This document shows, piece after piece, positions 6,589-13,865 of a stretch of DNA of 18,127 nucleotides. The stretch covers positions 1 through 18,127 of the forward strand of contig JAAYFA010000124.1 in the NCBI GenBank assembly GCA_012728445.1, given 5' to 3'. A program made the position numbers and the translations under genes. The notes under the pieces were generated by a model. The model saw only the letters and a program-made list of their open reading frames with translations, did no database searches and was not told the DNA's origin. This stretch comes from Clostridiales bacterium (GTDB taxonomy: Bacteria > Bacillota > Clostridia > Oscillospirales > Acutalibacteraceae). The first letter of the stretch is position 1; the number at the start of each line of letters is the position of its first letter.

Positions 6589-7476
6589 CTACATGCCGAG
6601 TGCGGAGGTTATCGGGTTTTTCCGCTTCGCCTTTTCGGGTTTATAAGGCGGTGGGTTTTCAAGCCTCATTTTGGCGCCTTTGCCATTTTTAGAGGCAAGA
6701 TATTTATTAATTTGAACGACAGGGCTGAGCATATCCTTGCTCATATAATCAACGCAGTTTGCGAGCAAGTCCTGGTCGTTATTCATCGAGCCTAAAATTG
6801 AAACTGCAATCAAACTTTGTATTTCGTTTGTGCCGTCCTCATAAATTTCGTTCAAAAGACTGAAAAGCTTTTTCATCTTTAATTTGTCGTTGCCTTTGAT
6901 TGTTTGAAGTACGGCCGCCGTGCCGCCATTGGCAAAGAACTCTTCCGCAAGGAATTCGCCGTACCGGTCGACATTGGCTTTGTAGTCCGCCCTTAATTCG
7001 GGGTAAAGTACGGTGAAACGGCTACCGAGCGTGTTGGCATCATAAGAAACGGCTCCGCTCTTTGCCGCCGCCTTAGAAACGGGGGCCGGCAGTTTTGAAG
7101 AAGTCCCGCCTCTGGTTTTGCTGCCGAAGCGCTGATTGAGCGACTCGGAAAAATCGTTTGCGATGTACTTCGTGTCTTTTTCGTCGGCCGTGCTCGGATC
7201 AAGCAAAGACAGCGAAAGCTGACCGAAATCCGATTCCGCGACATCTTCCCCGGTTTTTTCGGTTATTAAAAGCGCAATCTTGTCATCGAAATGTTCCATG
7301 CGCAAGGCACCTTTTTCCCCACGGAAATCAATCGTTATCTTCCCGCTTTCCGTTATGGCGGGGAGCTCCCCTTTTTTGACCCCTTGGGGCAGAACAGGTT
7401 CAAAACCGTTTGCCGCGAGTGTGTCTTCCATACCCTTAAGAACCGCAGAAAGAGCGGTATAAATATCAGTCATCAT
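6589..7476 (-). CDS. Hypothetical protein at the head of the gyrase operon
   Basis: A 295-residue protein that I cannot name. It appears cytoplasmic, with no signal peptide or membrane segment. Residues 1-100 alternate charged and hydrophobic stretches (ITIDFRG, GALRMEHF, KIALLITE), which suggests a small beta-rich domain. Residues 100-150 are a Gly/Ser/Ala/Lys-rich, probably flexible linker. From about Arg153 to 270 lies a helical domain starting RFTVLYPELRADY and continuing through EEFFANGG and SLIAVSILGSMNNDQDLL; its pattern is faintly like small helical DUF7674-type domains, which I hold with low confidence. The last 25 residues are basic and proline-rich. The ATG at 7474-7476 is chosen because AGGAG lies 7 bases upstream (7484-7488); an in-frame TTG at 7489 would put that site inside the gene. 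It ends 52 bases before gyrB and shares its operon. Confidence 0.85.
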   Translation of the reverse strand: MMTDIYTALSAVLKGMEDTLAANGFEPVLPQGVKKGELPAITESGKITIDFRGEKGALRMEHFDDKIALLITEKTGEDVAESDFGQLSLSLLDPSTADEKDTKYIANDFSESLNQRFGSKTRGGTSSKLPAPVSKAAAKSGAVSYDANTLGSRFTVLYPELRADYKANVDRYGEFLAEEFFANGGTAAVLQTIKGNDKLKMKKLFSLLNEIYEDGTNEIQSLIAVSILGSMNNDQDLLANCVDYMSKDMLSPVVQINKYLASKNGKGAKMRLENPPPYKPEKAKRKNPITSALGM

Positions 7477-7508
7477 CCATAGTCTCCTCAATGTTGCATA
7501 TTTTAAAT

Positions 7509-7517
7509 ATTATACCA
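7509..7517 (-). promoter_or_regulatory. Extended -10 promoter for the hypothetical-gyrB-gyrA operon
   Basis: TGGTATAAT on the minus strand is an extended -10 element (TGn plus a perfect TATAAT). It lies in a very AT-rich stretch (7497-7555) that holds two further TATAAT hexamers (near 7522 and 7548). No good -35 is seen at 17 bp (ATAAAA), which extended -10 promoters tolerate. A start near 7502 would leave a leader of about 25 bases before the ATG at 7476. Which of the three hexamers is used cannot be decided by reading. Confidence 0.5.
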
Positions 7518-7616
7518 TATTATATGATATTTTTTATTCCTATTCGATATTATAACGTCCGAAATCGCCTTATTTTCGCTATGTATTTTGCATCGTAATC
7601 AAGGGTTTTTACCGAT

Positions 7617-7649
7617 AAAAAAGAGCGGAAAGCGATTTGCTTCCACTCT
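7617..7649 (-). terminator. Intrinsic terminator of the legionaminic acid operon
   Basis: In the minus-strand transcript AGAGUGGAAGC (7649-7639) pairs with GCUUUCCGCUCU (7633-7622), with one G-U pair, one bulged U and a 5-base loop. It is followed directly by a run of five to six U (7622-7617). It begins 20 bases after the stop of the last sugar gene and separates this block from the gyrase operon. Confidence 0.85.
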
Positions 7650-7668
7650 GCTGTGTAAATTGCAGAAC

Positions 7669-8349
7669 TCAAAAGGTTTCAGCTTGCATCGGGTTAAACT
7701 TGCTATCCGTGTTTTTCACGACTTTGCATGGGCTCCCGAATGCAATAACACCATCCGGCATAGAAGATGTCACCACACTACCGATACCAATCGTGGTGTC
7801 CCGGCCGATTGTCAGACCTTGCCGAATAACGGTGCCTGCGCCGATGTGGGTACTTTCACCGATATGCACATTGCCGCACAGCACGCAAGCAGATGAAATG
7901 TGGGCAAAACGACCGACAACGCCGTCATGCTCTACAATAACGCAAGTGTTGATGATGGCGCCGTCGCCCACCGAAGCGCCGGCATTGATCACCGAATTTT
8001 TACCGGCAAAAATGCCCTTACCGAGTAAGGCATATCGGCTGACAACCGAAGATTTATCCAAAACATTCGGCGTTTCAAACCCCGCGGCTTCAAGCCGGTT
8101 GAAAAGTTCAATTCTGAACTGAGGATTGCCGATACTGCCAATGGTAATAAACGCCTGTTCAAACCCTTCAGACCGAAATTTTTCAAAATCCTTCAGCCCA
8201 CCGACAACCCGAACACCCATCAAAGTTGAGCCTAAGTCAAGATTGTCGTCCACAATCGCGACATTTCCACGCAGACGCTGCTCCAGAATGGAGTCCAGCA
8301 CGGACTTGCAATGCCCGCCCCCGCCAAGCAGAAGGATTTTTTTGTTCAT
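7669..8349 (-). CDS. PglD/NeuD-like sugar acyltransferase, second copy
   Basis: A left-handed beta-helix (hexapeptide repeat) acyltransferase of the NeuD/PglD type, 226 residues. It has the N-terminal nucleotide-sugar-binding half starting KILLLGGGGH (His13), then repeats such as AGKNSVINAGASVGDGAIIN, the likely catalytic base His141 in VEHDG, and TIGRDTTIGIGSVV. It is collinear without gaps with the other copy at 13221-13865 through residue 142, and about half identical (52 of the first 103 residues by eye). As the last gene of the operon, 25 bases after the cytidylyltransferase, it may acylate a different amine or hydroxyl from its paralogue. NeuD proteins elsewhere O-acetylate sialic acid; which reaction occurs here is not shown by the sequence. 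The ATG has a GAGGTGA ribosome binding site. Confidence 0.9.
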   Translation of the reverse strand: MNKKILLLGGGGHCKSVLDSILEQRLRGNVAIVDDNLDLGSTLMGVRVVGGLKDFEKFRSEGFEQAFITIGSIGNPQFRIELFNRLEAAGFETPNVLDKSSVVSRYALLGKGIFAGKNSVINAGASVGDGAIINTCVIVEHDGVVGRFAHISSACVLCGNVHIGESTHIGAGTVIRQGLTIGRDTTIGIGSVVTSSMPDGVIAFGSPCKVVKNTDSKFNPMQAETF

Positions 8350-8374
8350 TTAATGTCACCTCGATTTTCTCAAG

Positions 8375-9136
8375 TCAGATGATTAAGTTTTTTATATTGT
8401 CACGGATTTCGTTGAAGTCGTTGTTGCTGCCGTATAGATAGTCTGCGATGACCTGCATGAGATTAAAATCATTCTCGCTGTCTATGTCCAGCACAGCCGT
8501 GTCGAACATCTTTATGATATCACACTTGCCTTCAAATATGTTTTTTCCGCTTTTTAGAAAGTCCGGCGAATACGCATACAGCGATGCGTTCATATCAAGC
8601 ACTTCCGGCGCCTCTTGCCTGGTATTCATCTGCGATGAAAAGACGCGTTCATACCCCCTTGCGCCGCTTTTAACCATGTTGAAATAGGGGTTCCGCCTTG
8701 AATCGGTAACCGAAAACACCACATCCGCATCGCATTCCATCTTCTTACGGATAATACTGTGAATATCCTTCACCGTTCGCAGTGGCGACGTGATGTCCAA
8801 ATCGACAACCATATCAATCGGCGCTGCTTTTCTCCGCTCTATTTCTTGCAGACAATTGCCAATGGCGGCAACTTTTGGTGTATTGTCCAGGCCGAGGGAG
8901 GCCTCCCTCTTGATTGTTTCTATTTTCAGCCGCCGTGCTTTTGAAAATAACTCTATGAGCGCATCGCTGTCGGTATTTAAAACAACTTCATAAGCCATTT
9001 CCGGATGTCTTGTGACGAACAAATCGATTGCCGAAAGCGTATAAAAAGGCAGCGGATACCCGAGAAAGCTTTTCAAATTTTTATTCTTTACACCTTTTGA
9101 GCCCGCTCTGCCGCAAATTGTAAAAAGAATTGTCAT
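8375..9136 (-). CDS. legF: CMP-legionaminic acid synthetase (acylneuraminate cytidylyltransferase family)
   Basis: This enzyme activates the finished nonulosonate with CTP to give the CMP-sugar used by transferases. Its 253 residues carry the CTP-binding motif GRAGSKG at 9-15 (Arg10, Lys14; the common form is ARxGSKG), DLDITSPLR at 112-120, and the metal-binding LDIDS at 216-220 with Asp217 and Asp219. There is no C-terminal esterase domain of the kind seen in some NeuA. Assignment to legionaminic acid rather than sialic acid rests on the neighbouring legB, legC and ptmE-type genes. It starts with ATG inside an ATGA overlap with the upstream oxidoreductase gene, implying coupled translation. 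It corresponds by role to PtmB of Campylobacter. Confidence 0.88.
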   Translation of the reverse strand: MTILFTICGRAGSKGVKNKNLKSFLGYPLPFYTLSAIDLFVTRHPEMAYEVVLNTDSDALIELFSKARRLKIETIKREASLGLDNTPKVAAIGNCLQEIERRKAAPIDMVVDLDITSPLRTVKDIHSIIRKKMECDADVVFSVTDSRRNPYFNMVKSGARGYERVFSSQMNTRQEAPEVLDMNASLYAYSPDFLKSGKNIFEGKCDIIKMFDTAVLDIDSENDFNLMQVIADYLYGSNNDFNEIRDNIKNLII

Positions 9137-10086
9137 GCTTTGTCCTCCCCTTTTGCGATTCGCAGTGTTTCCAGAGCCGCTGAAATATCATTGTTGTTCG
9201 CTGCTTTTTCTTCCAGCATATCGAAAAAAGTCTCCATTTCTTTGTAAAAAAAATCGTTCCCTTGTGCGGCGAAAGAAATTGTCTTTTCTTGTTTTAAAAA
9301 GCGGATTTCGTTGTTGGCGATATCGGCCGTGATGGTGTCCTCACGGGTAAAAATCTGAACTTCTCTTATCGTCTTACGGCCGAAATAGTCCAGATGAAGC
9401 TCGATGGTCTTGTCTTTATATTCGGCGATGTACAAGGACAAATCATCGCTGTCCAGCTCTAAATTTGAGAATGTGCCTTTAATGTTGCAGACCCGTTCCG
9501 GGTCCCCAAACAGATAGCGGAGATAGTCCCATTCGTGAATCAAGTCGATGGACACGCCGCCACCCTTGTCCCGGTGTGCGCTGTAGGACTGTCTGTAATC
9601 GCTGTTCGCACGCCAGCCCGGCAGATAGCTTGAACAAATCGCCCTGACGCTGTAAACATCGTCGGGGTTTATTTTTTCTTTTAAATACCGAATCACATTG
9701 CTGTATCGAAGCGGGCAAGCCACATAATAGACACTGCCGTCTTTTAACTTTAAATCTTCAATGAGGACCGAAGTCGTGTCAAAAACCGGCTTCTCGATAA
9801 ACATATGCTTGGTTTTTGGCACAAACTGTTTGACCGTTTCATAATGCCGATGTGTCGGGTTCGTAATAAAAACCACGTCATAATCGTCTCCGGCTTCGGC
9901 ATAAGAATAGACGGTTCTACTCGTCAGCCGCTCCAAAGCCGCATCTGTCGCTTCCCCTTTTCCGCTTCTTATCAAATCAATCTCGTAATTTGCGTTTCTG
10001 CTCGCCAAAACCTTCACAATATTTAACAGATGCCTGGTGCCTATTGACCCAAGCCCGACAATTCCGATTTTATAAGTTTGCTCCAC
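9133..10086 (-). CDS. Gfo/Idh/MocA family oxidoreductase, canonical motifs
   Basis: An NAD(P)-dependent sugar dehydrogenase of the Gfo/Idh/MocA family, 317 residues. The Rossmann motif is GLGSIG at 11-16. The family EKP motif is intact at 98-100 (Lys99), and the second domain carries GGGVSIDLIHEWDYLRYLFG, with Asp and His at the expected active-site place. The start is GTG at 10084-10086, with GAGG 8 bases upstream and one base after the stop of the preceding gene; no nearby ATG fits better. The substrate is unknown. Campylobacter legionaminic acid loci contain ptmF, which I recall as a protein of this family, but its reaction is not firmly established. It overlaps legF by ATGA. Confidence 0.85.
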   Translation of the reverse strand: MEQTYKIGIVGLGSIGTRHLLNIVKVLASRNANYEIDLIRSGKGEATDAALERLTSRTVYSYAEAGDDYDVVFITNPTHRHYETVKQFVPKTKHMFIEKPVFDTTSVLIEDLKLKDGSVYYVACPLRYSNVIRYLKEKINPDDVYSVRAICSSYLPGWRANSDYRQSYSAHRDKGGGVSIDLIHEWDYLRYLFGDPERVCNIKGTFSNLELDSDDLSLYIAEYKDKTIELHLDYFGRKTIREVQIFTREDTITADIANNEIRFLKQEKTISFAAQGNDFFYKEMETFFDMLEEKAANNNDISAALETLRIAKGEDKA

Positions 10087-10087
10087 G

Positions 10088-11062
10088 CTATGCCTCTATT
10101 CTGTCAATAATTTGGAGAATGCCCTCGTCCTTTTCAAAACCGTATTCGGGAACAGAACCTTCTGTAACCGCCTTAAAAAAAGCGACAACTTCACTGAAAT
10201 AGGCATTCTCGACAACAAAACCGCTGTAATTTTCAAGCTGATCAACTTCTTCATAGAGTTCGATGTTGACATCTTCTTTTTTATCGTAATCATAGCGATA
10301 AAGTCCTGCCGGGGAGCCGTCCCAGTGAACATACAGCTCCTCACCGAACACCTCGAGGTTTCTGACCGCTTTTCGGGACACGACATCAACAGCCAAAACA
10401 CCTTTGTGGCCGCTTTTATGCTGGATTAACAGCAGATAATTGTCATTATAATCAACCTTAAGCCCACTCATCTTGCTTTTGGTCGACTCTATCGTTTCAA
10501 TATCCCCGAATGCGCAGACGATCCACGGTAGTTCAATCGCAAATATTTCTCTGCAGCCGTTTGAACGCTTGTCGGCGACAAAAAAATTGTTATAGTCTTC
10601 CCAAGGGTGCCAATCCGGCAGATATTGCCCCACATGATAAACATAATTCAGTGGTTTTTCCGTACTGTTAACCAGTTCATGGATTTTCTTTATTTCTTCT
10701 CTGTAAAGAAAAGTTGAGGATAAAAACAGAACCAGCCCCTTGTTTTTCGAAAGCAACACATTTTCGGCGTACCCGTCACTCACAAGGTTTAACTCCGAAA
10801 AAACATGCCAGCCGAAATCGAGGCAACTCGTTATGATTTTGCTGTGTGACAGCGGCGAGGTGCATATAAAGGCGCAGTCAACCCCGTCGCCCTTTATTGC
10901 TTCAGCACCGGCGTAGGTTTTTATTTGATACTCCACTTCGCATTGCACTCTGCGCTCTTGATTGGTATCCACGCCGACAATTTGAAAAGAAGGGTCATAT
11001 TTGCGGATTAAACGGATACGGCGCCTGCCCATAGACCCCAAACCGATTACAGCAATCTTCAT
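10088..11062 (-). CDS. Gfo/Idh/MocA-like protein lacking the EKP lysine
   Basis: A 324-residue Gfo/Idh/MocA-fold protein with an intact nucleotide motif, GLGSMG at 7-12. At the place of the family EKP motif it reads SELNLV, so residues 90-92 are Glu-Leu-Asn and the usual catalytic lysine is absent. The later GG...D..H motif is replaced by NGCREIFAIELPWIVCAFGD, which has no matching His. A distinctive middle stretch, YHVGQYLPDWHPWEDY, is rich in aromatic and acidic residues. It may be a non-standard oxidoreductase or a partner of the neighbouring canonical protein at 9133-10086. The ATG directly abuts the legG stop, with GGGAGGG as ribosome binding site. I recall similar ELN-type proteins in other clostridial nonulosonate loci, so it may be a conserved subfamily and not a decaying gene. 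Confidence 0.85.
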   Translation of the reverse strand: MKIAVIGLGSMGRRRIRLIRKYDPSFQIVGVDTNQERRVQCEVEYQIKTYAGAEAIKGDGVDCAFICTSPLSHSKIITSCLDFGWHVFSELNLVSDGYAENVLLSKNKGLVLFLSSTFLYREEIKKIHELVNSTEKPLNYVYHVGQYLPDWHPWEDYNNFFVADKRSNGCREIFAIELPWIVCAFGDIETIESTKSKMSGLKVDYNDNYLLLIQHKSGHKGVLAVDVVSRKAVRNLEVFGEELYVHWDGSPAGLYRYDYDKKEDVNIELYEEVDQLENYSGFVVENAYFSEVVAFFKAVTEGSVPEYGFEKDEGILQIIDRIEA

Positions 11063-12235
11063 TTAACCCTCCCTGCAGTCAAAAAATTTTTTCATCATTT
11101 GAATTTTATCGTTCGTTAAGTAATCCCTGATTACATCAATTATTTTTGAAGAGGTATTTCCGTCGCCATACGGATTCACGGTGTTTTTTGCGAGGCTGCG
11201 AATTTCGTCCGAAAGTGCCAGCGAGATTGCGCGCCGGATCTCCGGCTCGGTAGGATCGCAGTCGATGACACTGCTTGCCTGAAGCCTACCCTTTTGGCGA
11301 TCCCCGATGTTAATGGTCGGTATGCCAAAGCTCGGTGCTTCAATCAACCCGCTCGACGAATTCCCAATAACCATTGTGCAGTGTTTTAAAGCGCTGATAT
11401 ACTTTGTCACCCCTAATGAAGGAAATAACACAGCATTGTCGTTTTCTTCAACAAAATGCTCAATCAACCGGTTAATCAGCAGCCCGTTTTCATCGGCATT
11501 GGCTTTGGTGAATATAAACTTCATATTCTTTTGCTTTTTGATAGCCGCAAGCAAAGCTTCAATTTGCTCAAGGGCCTTGTTTTCTTCCAAGGTAACCGGA
11601 TGAAAAGTCACCATGGCATAGGGCTTATCCAGCTTAAAATCTAGTTCCGATTCCAATTCGGATTTGCTCATGTAGCTTTCTGTCCGTATGTTTTCAACCC
11701 CGATGGCGCCCACGCAAAAAACTCTGTCGGGCTCTTCCCCTAGCTGAATGACCCGGCACCTGTATTCTTCGGTGCTGGTGAAATGCAGATAGCTGAGCTT
11801 TGTGATGGCGTGCCGGATTGCTTCATCTACCGCCCCTTGTGTCGTTTCCCCGCCGTAGAGATGGGCAATGGGTATCCTTTGATTCATCGCGACGCAGCAC
11901 ACCGCCAGCGTCTCGTAGCGGTCCCCTAAAACGACCAACATATCGGGCCTTAGCTTTTCAAAATAATCCGCAAAGCTGATCATCGCAAGCCCCATGGCCT
12001 TTGATGTAGCCGCGGGTGTATCCAAGCCCGAAAGGATCTCCAGTTTTTCATCTATTTTAATGCCGTCGAGCTCAATTTCTTTGTAGGTCAAGCCAAACTC
12101 TGCCGACAGGTGCGCCCCCGTGACAACAACACGCACATCAAAAGCGGCTACCGATTGCAGCTTTTTGATGATGGGTTTTAACAAGCCGTATTCGGCTCTG
12201 GTCGCAGTGAGCACGCTGATTATTTTCTTCGTCAT
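11063..12235 (-). CDS. legG: LegG: hydrolysing NDP-sugar 2-epimerase
   Basis: A NeuC/WecB-fold enzyme that would epimerise C2 and remove the nucleotide from NDP-2,4-diacetamido-2,4,6-trideoxyglucose, giving the mannose-configured free sugar used by LegI. Its 390 residues carry ATRAEYG at 11-17, GDRYE at 104-108 (Asp105), GGE at 128-130, TFHP with His212, and the nucleotide-binding GNSSSGLIEAPSFG from 291. These are typical of hydrolysing 2-epimerases. The assignment as LegG and not NeuC follows from the co-encoded 4,6-dehydratase and aminotransferase. The ATG lies within an ATGA overlap with legI, so the two products are probably made in step; they act consecutively. Confidence 0.9.
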   Translation of the reverse strand: MTKKIISVLTATRAEYGLLKPIIKKLQSVAAFDVRVVVTGAHLSAEFGLTYKEIELDGIKIDEKLEILSGLDTPAATSKAMGLAMISFADYFEKLRPDMLVVLGDRYETLAVCCVAMNQRIPIAHLYGGETTQGAVDEAIRHAITKLSYLHFTSTEEYRCRVIQLGEEPDRVFCVGAIGVENIRTESYMSKSELESELDFKLDKPYAMVTFHPVTLEENKALEQIEALLAAIKKQKNMKFIFTKANADENGLLINRLIEHFVEENDNAVLFPSLGVTKYISALKHCTMVIGNSSSGLIEAPSFGIPTINIGDRQKGRLQASSVIDCDPTEPEIRRAISLALSDEIRSLAKNTVNPYGDGNTSSKIIDVIRDYLTNDKIQMMKKFFDCREG

Positions 12236-13224
12236 TCTATCAGGTCATCCTCTTCATAATCTCTGTCGGCCGTCTGTCCGATAACATCGAACCATTTCAT
12301 GGGGCTTAAGCCCGTGCCGGGTCTTTTCACCGTTAAGTTTTCCGCCGTAAAGCACTCGCCTTTAAGAATACCGCGGCTTGCCGTAATGCTTTTACGCGCC
12401 ACCTTAAGTGTCTGCGTTTCTTGCGGCGAAATTCTTTTTTCTCCGTTTCCGAGTGCCATTTCAACGTGCCGGACAGCGGTCACCATTGCCTTAAGCTCGT
12501 CCGGCTCCAAGCTCGATTTGTGGTCGGGCCCTTCCATCGCCGCATCCAAGGTGAAATGCTTTTCAATCATCACAGCGCCGAGGGCCGCCGCCGCTATCGA
12601 AACTTCAATGCCTTGTGTGTGGTCGGAATAGCCCACAGGCAAACCAAACGCTTTTCGCATCGTGGCCATTGCGTGCAGGTTGACATGTGCGTACGCCGCC
12701 GGGTATTCCGTGGTGCAATGCAACAGTGTGATTGCACCCGCTCCGTTCCTATTCAAAACATCCAAGGCTGCCTCGATTTCTCGCAAGGTACTCATACCGG
12801 TTGACAAAATAACCGCTTTGCCTGTTTTTGCAATCCTTATTAAATACGGCAAATCAGTGATCTCACCGGAAGGAATTTTCCAAGTTTCCATGCCCAGACT
12901 TTCTAAAAAATCAACGCTTTCAAAGTCAAAAGCCGTGGACAAAAAATAAATCTCTTTTACCGCACAGTACTCTTTCAGCGCCGCAAACTCCGCAAACGAA
13001 AGCTCAAGTTTTTTGAGCATATCCAGCTGGCTTTCATCGGCATCCGTTGTGTTTTTTTGATACGCCGCTTTGCCGGCACTTTTTGAAGCCAGGTTTTTTG
13101 AAACAAAGGTTTGAAATTTGATACAGTCGGCACCGGCGGATTTCGCCTCATCGACCATTTTTTTCGCAAGTTCAACATTTCCGTTGTGATTGACGCCGGC
13201 CTCGGCAATGATGTAAACACTCAT
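12232..13224 (-). CDS. legI: LegI: legionaminic acid synthase (NeuB family)
   Basis: Condenses the 2,4-diacetamido-6-deoxymannose with phosphoenolpyruvate to give the nine-carbon acid. Its 330 residues comprise an N-terminal TIM barrel and a C-terminal antifreeze-like SAF domain from about 270. Visible features are AEAGVNHNG at 7-15, KFQTF at 36-40, IPSGE at 117-121, putative metal-ligand histidines His202 (SDHTQG) and His223 (EKHFTLD), GPDHKSSLEP at 232-241, and KRPGTGLSP at 300-308 in the SAF domain (Arg301 matches the sugar-binding Arg of meningococcal NeuB). It overlaps both the acyltransferase gene upstream and legG downstream by ATGA. The choice of legionaminic over neuraminic or pseudaminic acid rests on the gene context. 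Confidence 0.9.
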   Translation of the reverse strand: MSVYIIAEAGVNHNGNVELAKKMVDEAKSAGADCIKFQTFVSKNLASKSAGKAAYQKNTTDADESQLDMLKKLELSFAEFAALKEYCAVKEIYFLSTAFDFESVDFLESLGMETWKIPSGEITDLPYLIRIAKTGKAVILSTGMSTLREIEAALDVLNRNGAGAITLLHCTTEYPAAYAHVNLHAMATMRKAFGLPVGYSDHTQGIEVSIAAAALGAVMIEKHFTLDAAMEGPDHKSSLEPDELKAMVTAVRHVEMALGNGEKRISPQETQTLKVARKSITASRGILKGECFTAENLTVKRPGTGLSPMKWFDVIGQTADRDYEEDDLIE

Positions 13225-13865
13225 TTTTTTCTAACCGCCTTGCAAGGATTTCCGTACGCGACAAGATGATCCCCTATATCTTTGAGCACAACGCTCCCCA
13301 TCCCTATTGTTGTGTCACGACCGATTGTTATCTGCTGCCTGATAACGCAACCCGCACCGACATGCGTGCGCGCGCCCACGTATACTCGTCCGCATAAAAT
13401 CGCCCCCGGGGCCAAATGAGCAAAGTCGCCGATTGTACTGCCGTGTTCAACAATCGCGCCTGTGTTGATGATGACCCCGTTGCCGATTTTCGCCCCGGCG
13501 TTTACCACCGCATTTTTACCAATATAAACACCCGTGCCAAGCTCCACGTTTTGCCCCACGACCGCCGTGGGGTCAATGATATTGGGCGTTTCAAAGCCAA
13601 GCTTCTTTAGCCGTTCGAAAATCTTAATTCTGGGCCCGGTATCCCCTATGCTCCCTATCGTCACAAAGGCACTCCCGTAACCCGCCGCGTATAACGCCGG
13701 CAAATCGTCATCGCACCCGACGACAAAAGCCCCCGCAACGCCACTGCCCAAGAATTTTTCGTTGTCAATAATTCCGATTTCTGCATAGATACCAAGCCCC
13801 AAGAGGCTGTCGAGGACGGATTCGCAATGGCCCCCGCCGCCAAGCAAAAGTATTCTTTTATTCAT
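13221..13865 (-). CDS. legH: LegH-like amino-sugar N-acetyltransferase (PglD/NeuD type), first copy
   Basis: By position this is the enzyme that acetylates the 4-amine made by LegC. Its 214 residues have the PglD layout: an N-terminal domain starting RILLLGGGGH (His13) and a left-handed beta-helix with repeats such as GKNAVVNAGAKIG. The candidate catalytic base is His141 in VEHGS, followed by TIGRDTTIGMGSVV and GNPCKAVRK near the end. It overlaps the CBS-nucleotidyltransferase gene by 8 bases and legI by ATGA. A paralogue closes the operon at 7669-8349. Which of the two is the true LegH is inferred from adjacency to legC and legI and could be the other way round. Confidence 0.85.
   Translation of the reverse strand: MNKRILLLGGGGHCESVLDSLLGLGIYAEIGIIDNEKFLGSGVAGAFVVGCDDDLPALYAAGYGSAFVTIGSIGDTGPRIKIFERLKKLGFETPNIIDPTAVVGQNVELGTGVYIGKNAVVNAGAKIGNGVIINTGAIVEHGSTIGDFAHLAPGAILCGRVYVGARTHVGAGCVIRQQITIGRDTTIGMGSVVLKDIGDHLVAYGNPCKAVRKK

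Noticed and set aside
10088..11062. Pseudogene status for the EKP-less oxidoreductase
   Set aside because: The frame is intact and full length, with a good ribosome binding site and tight operon packing; motif change more likely reflects a distinct subfamily.
12232..13224. Sialic acid (NeuB) or pseudaminic acid (PseI) synthase
   Set aside because: The co-encoded 4,6-dehydratase, aminotransferase and PtmE-type nucleotidyltransferase are not used for sialic acid, and the NeuC-type hydrolysing epimerase argues against the pseudaminic route, which uses PseG.
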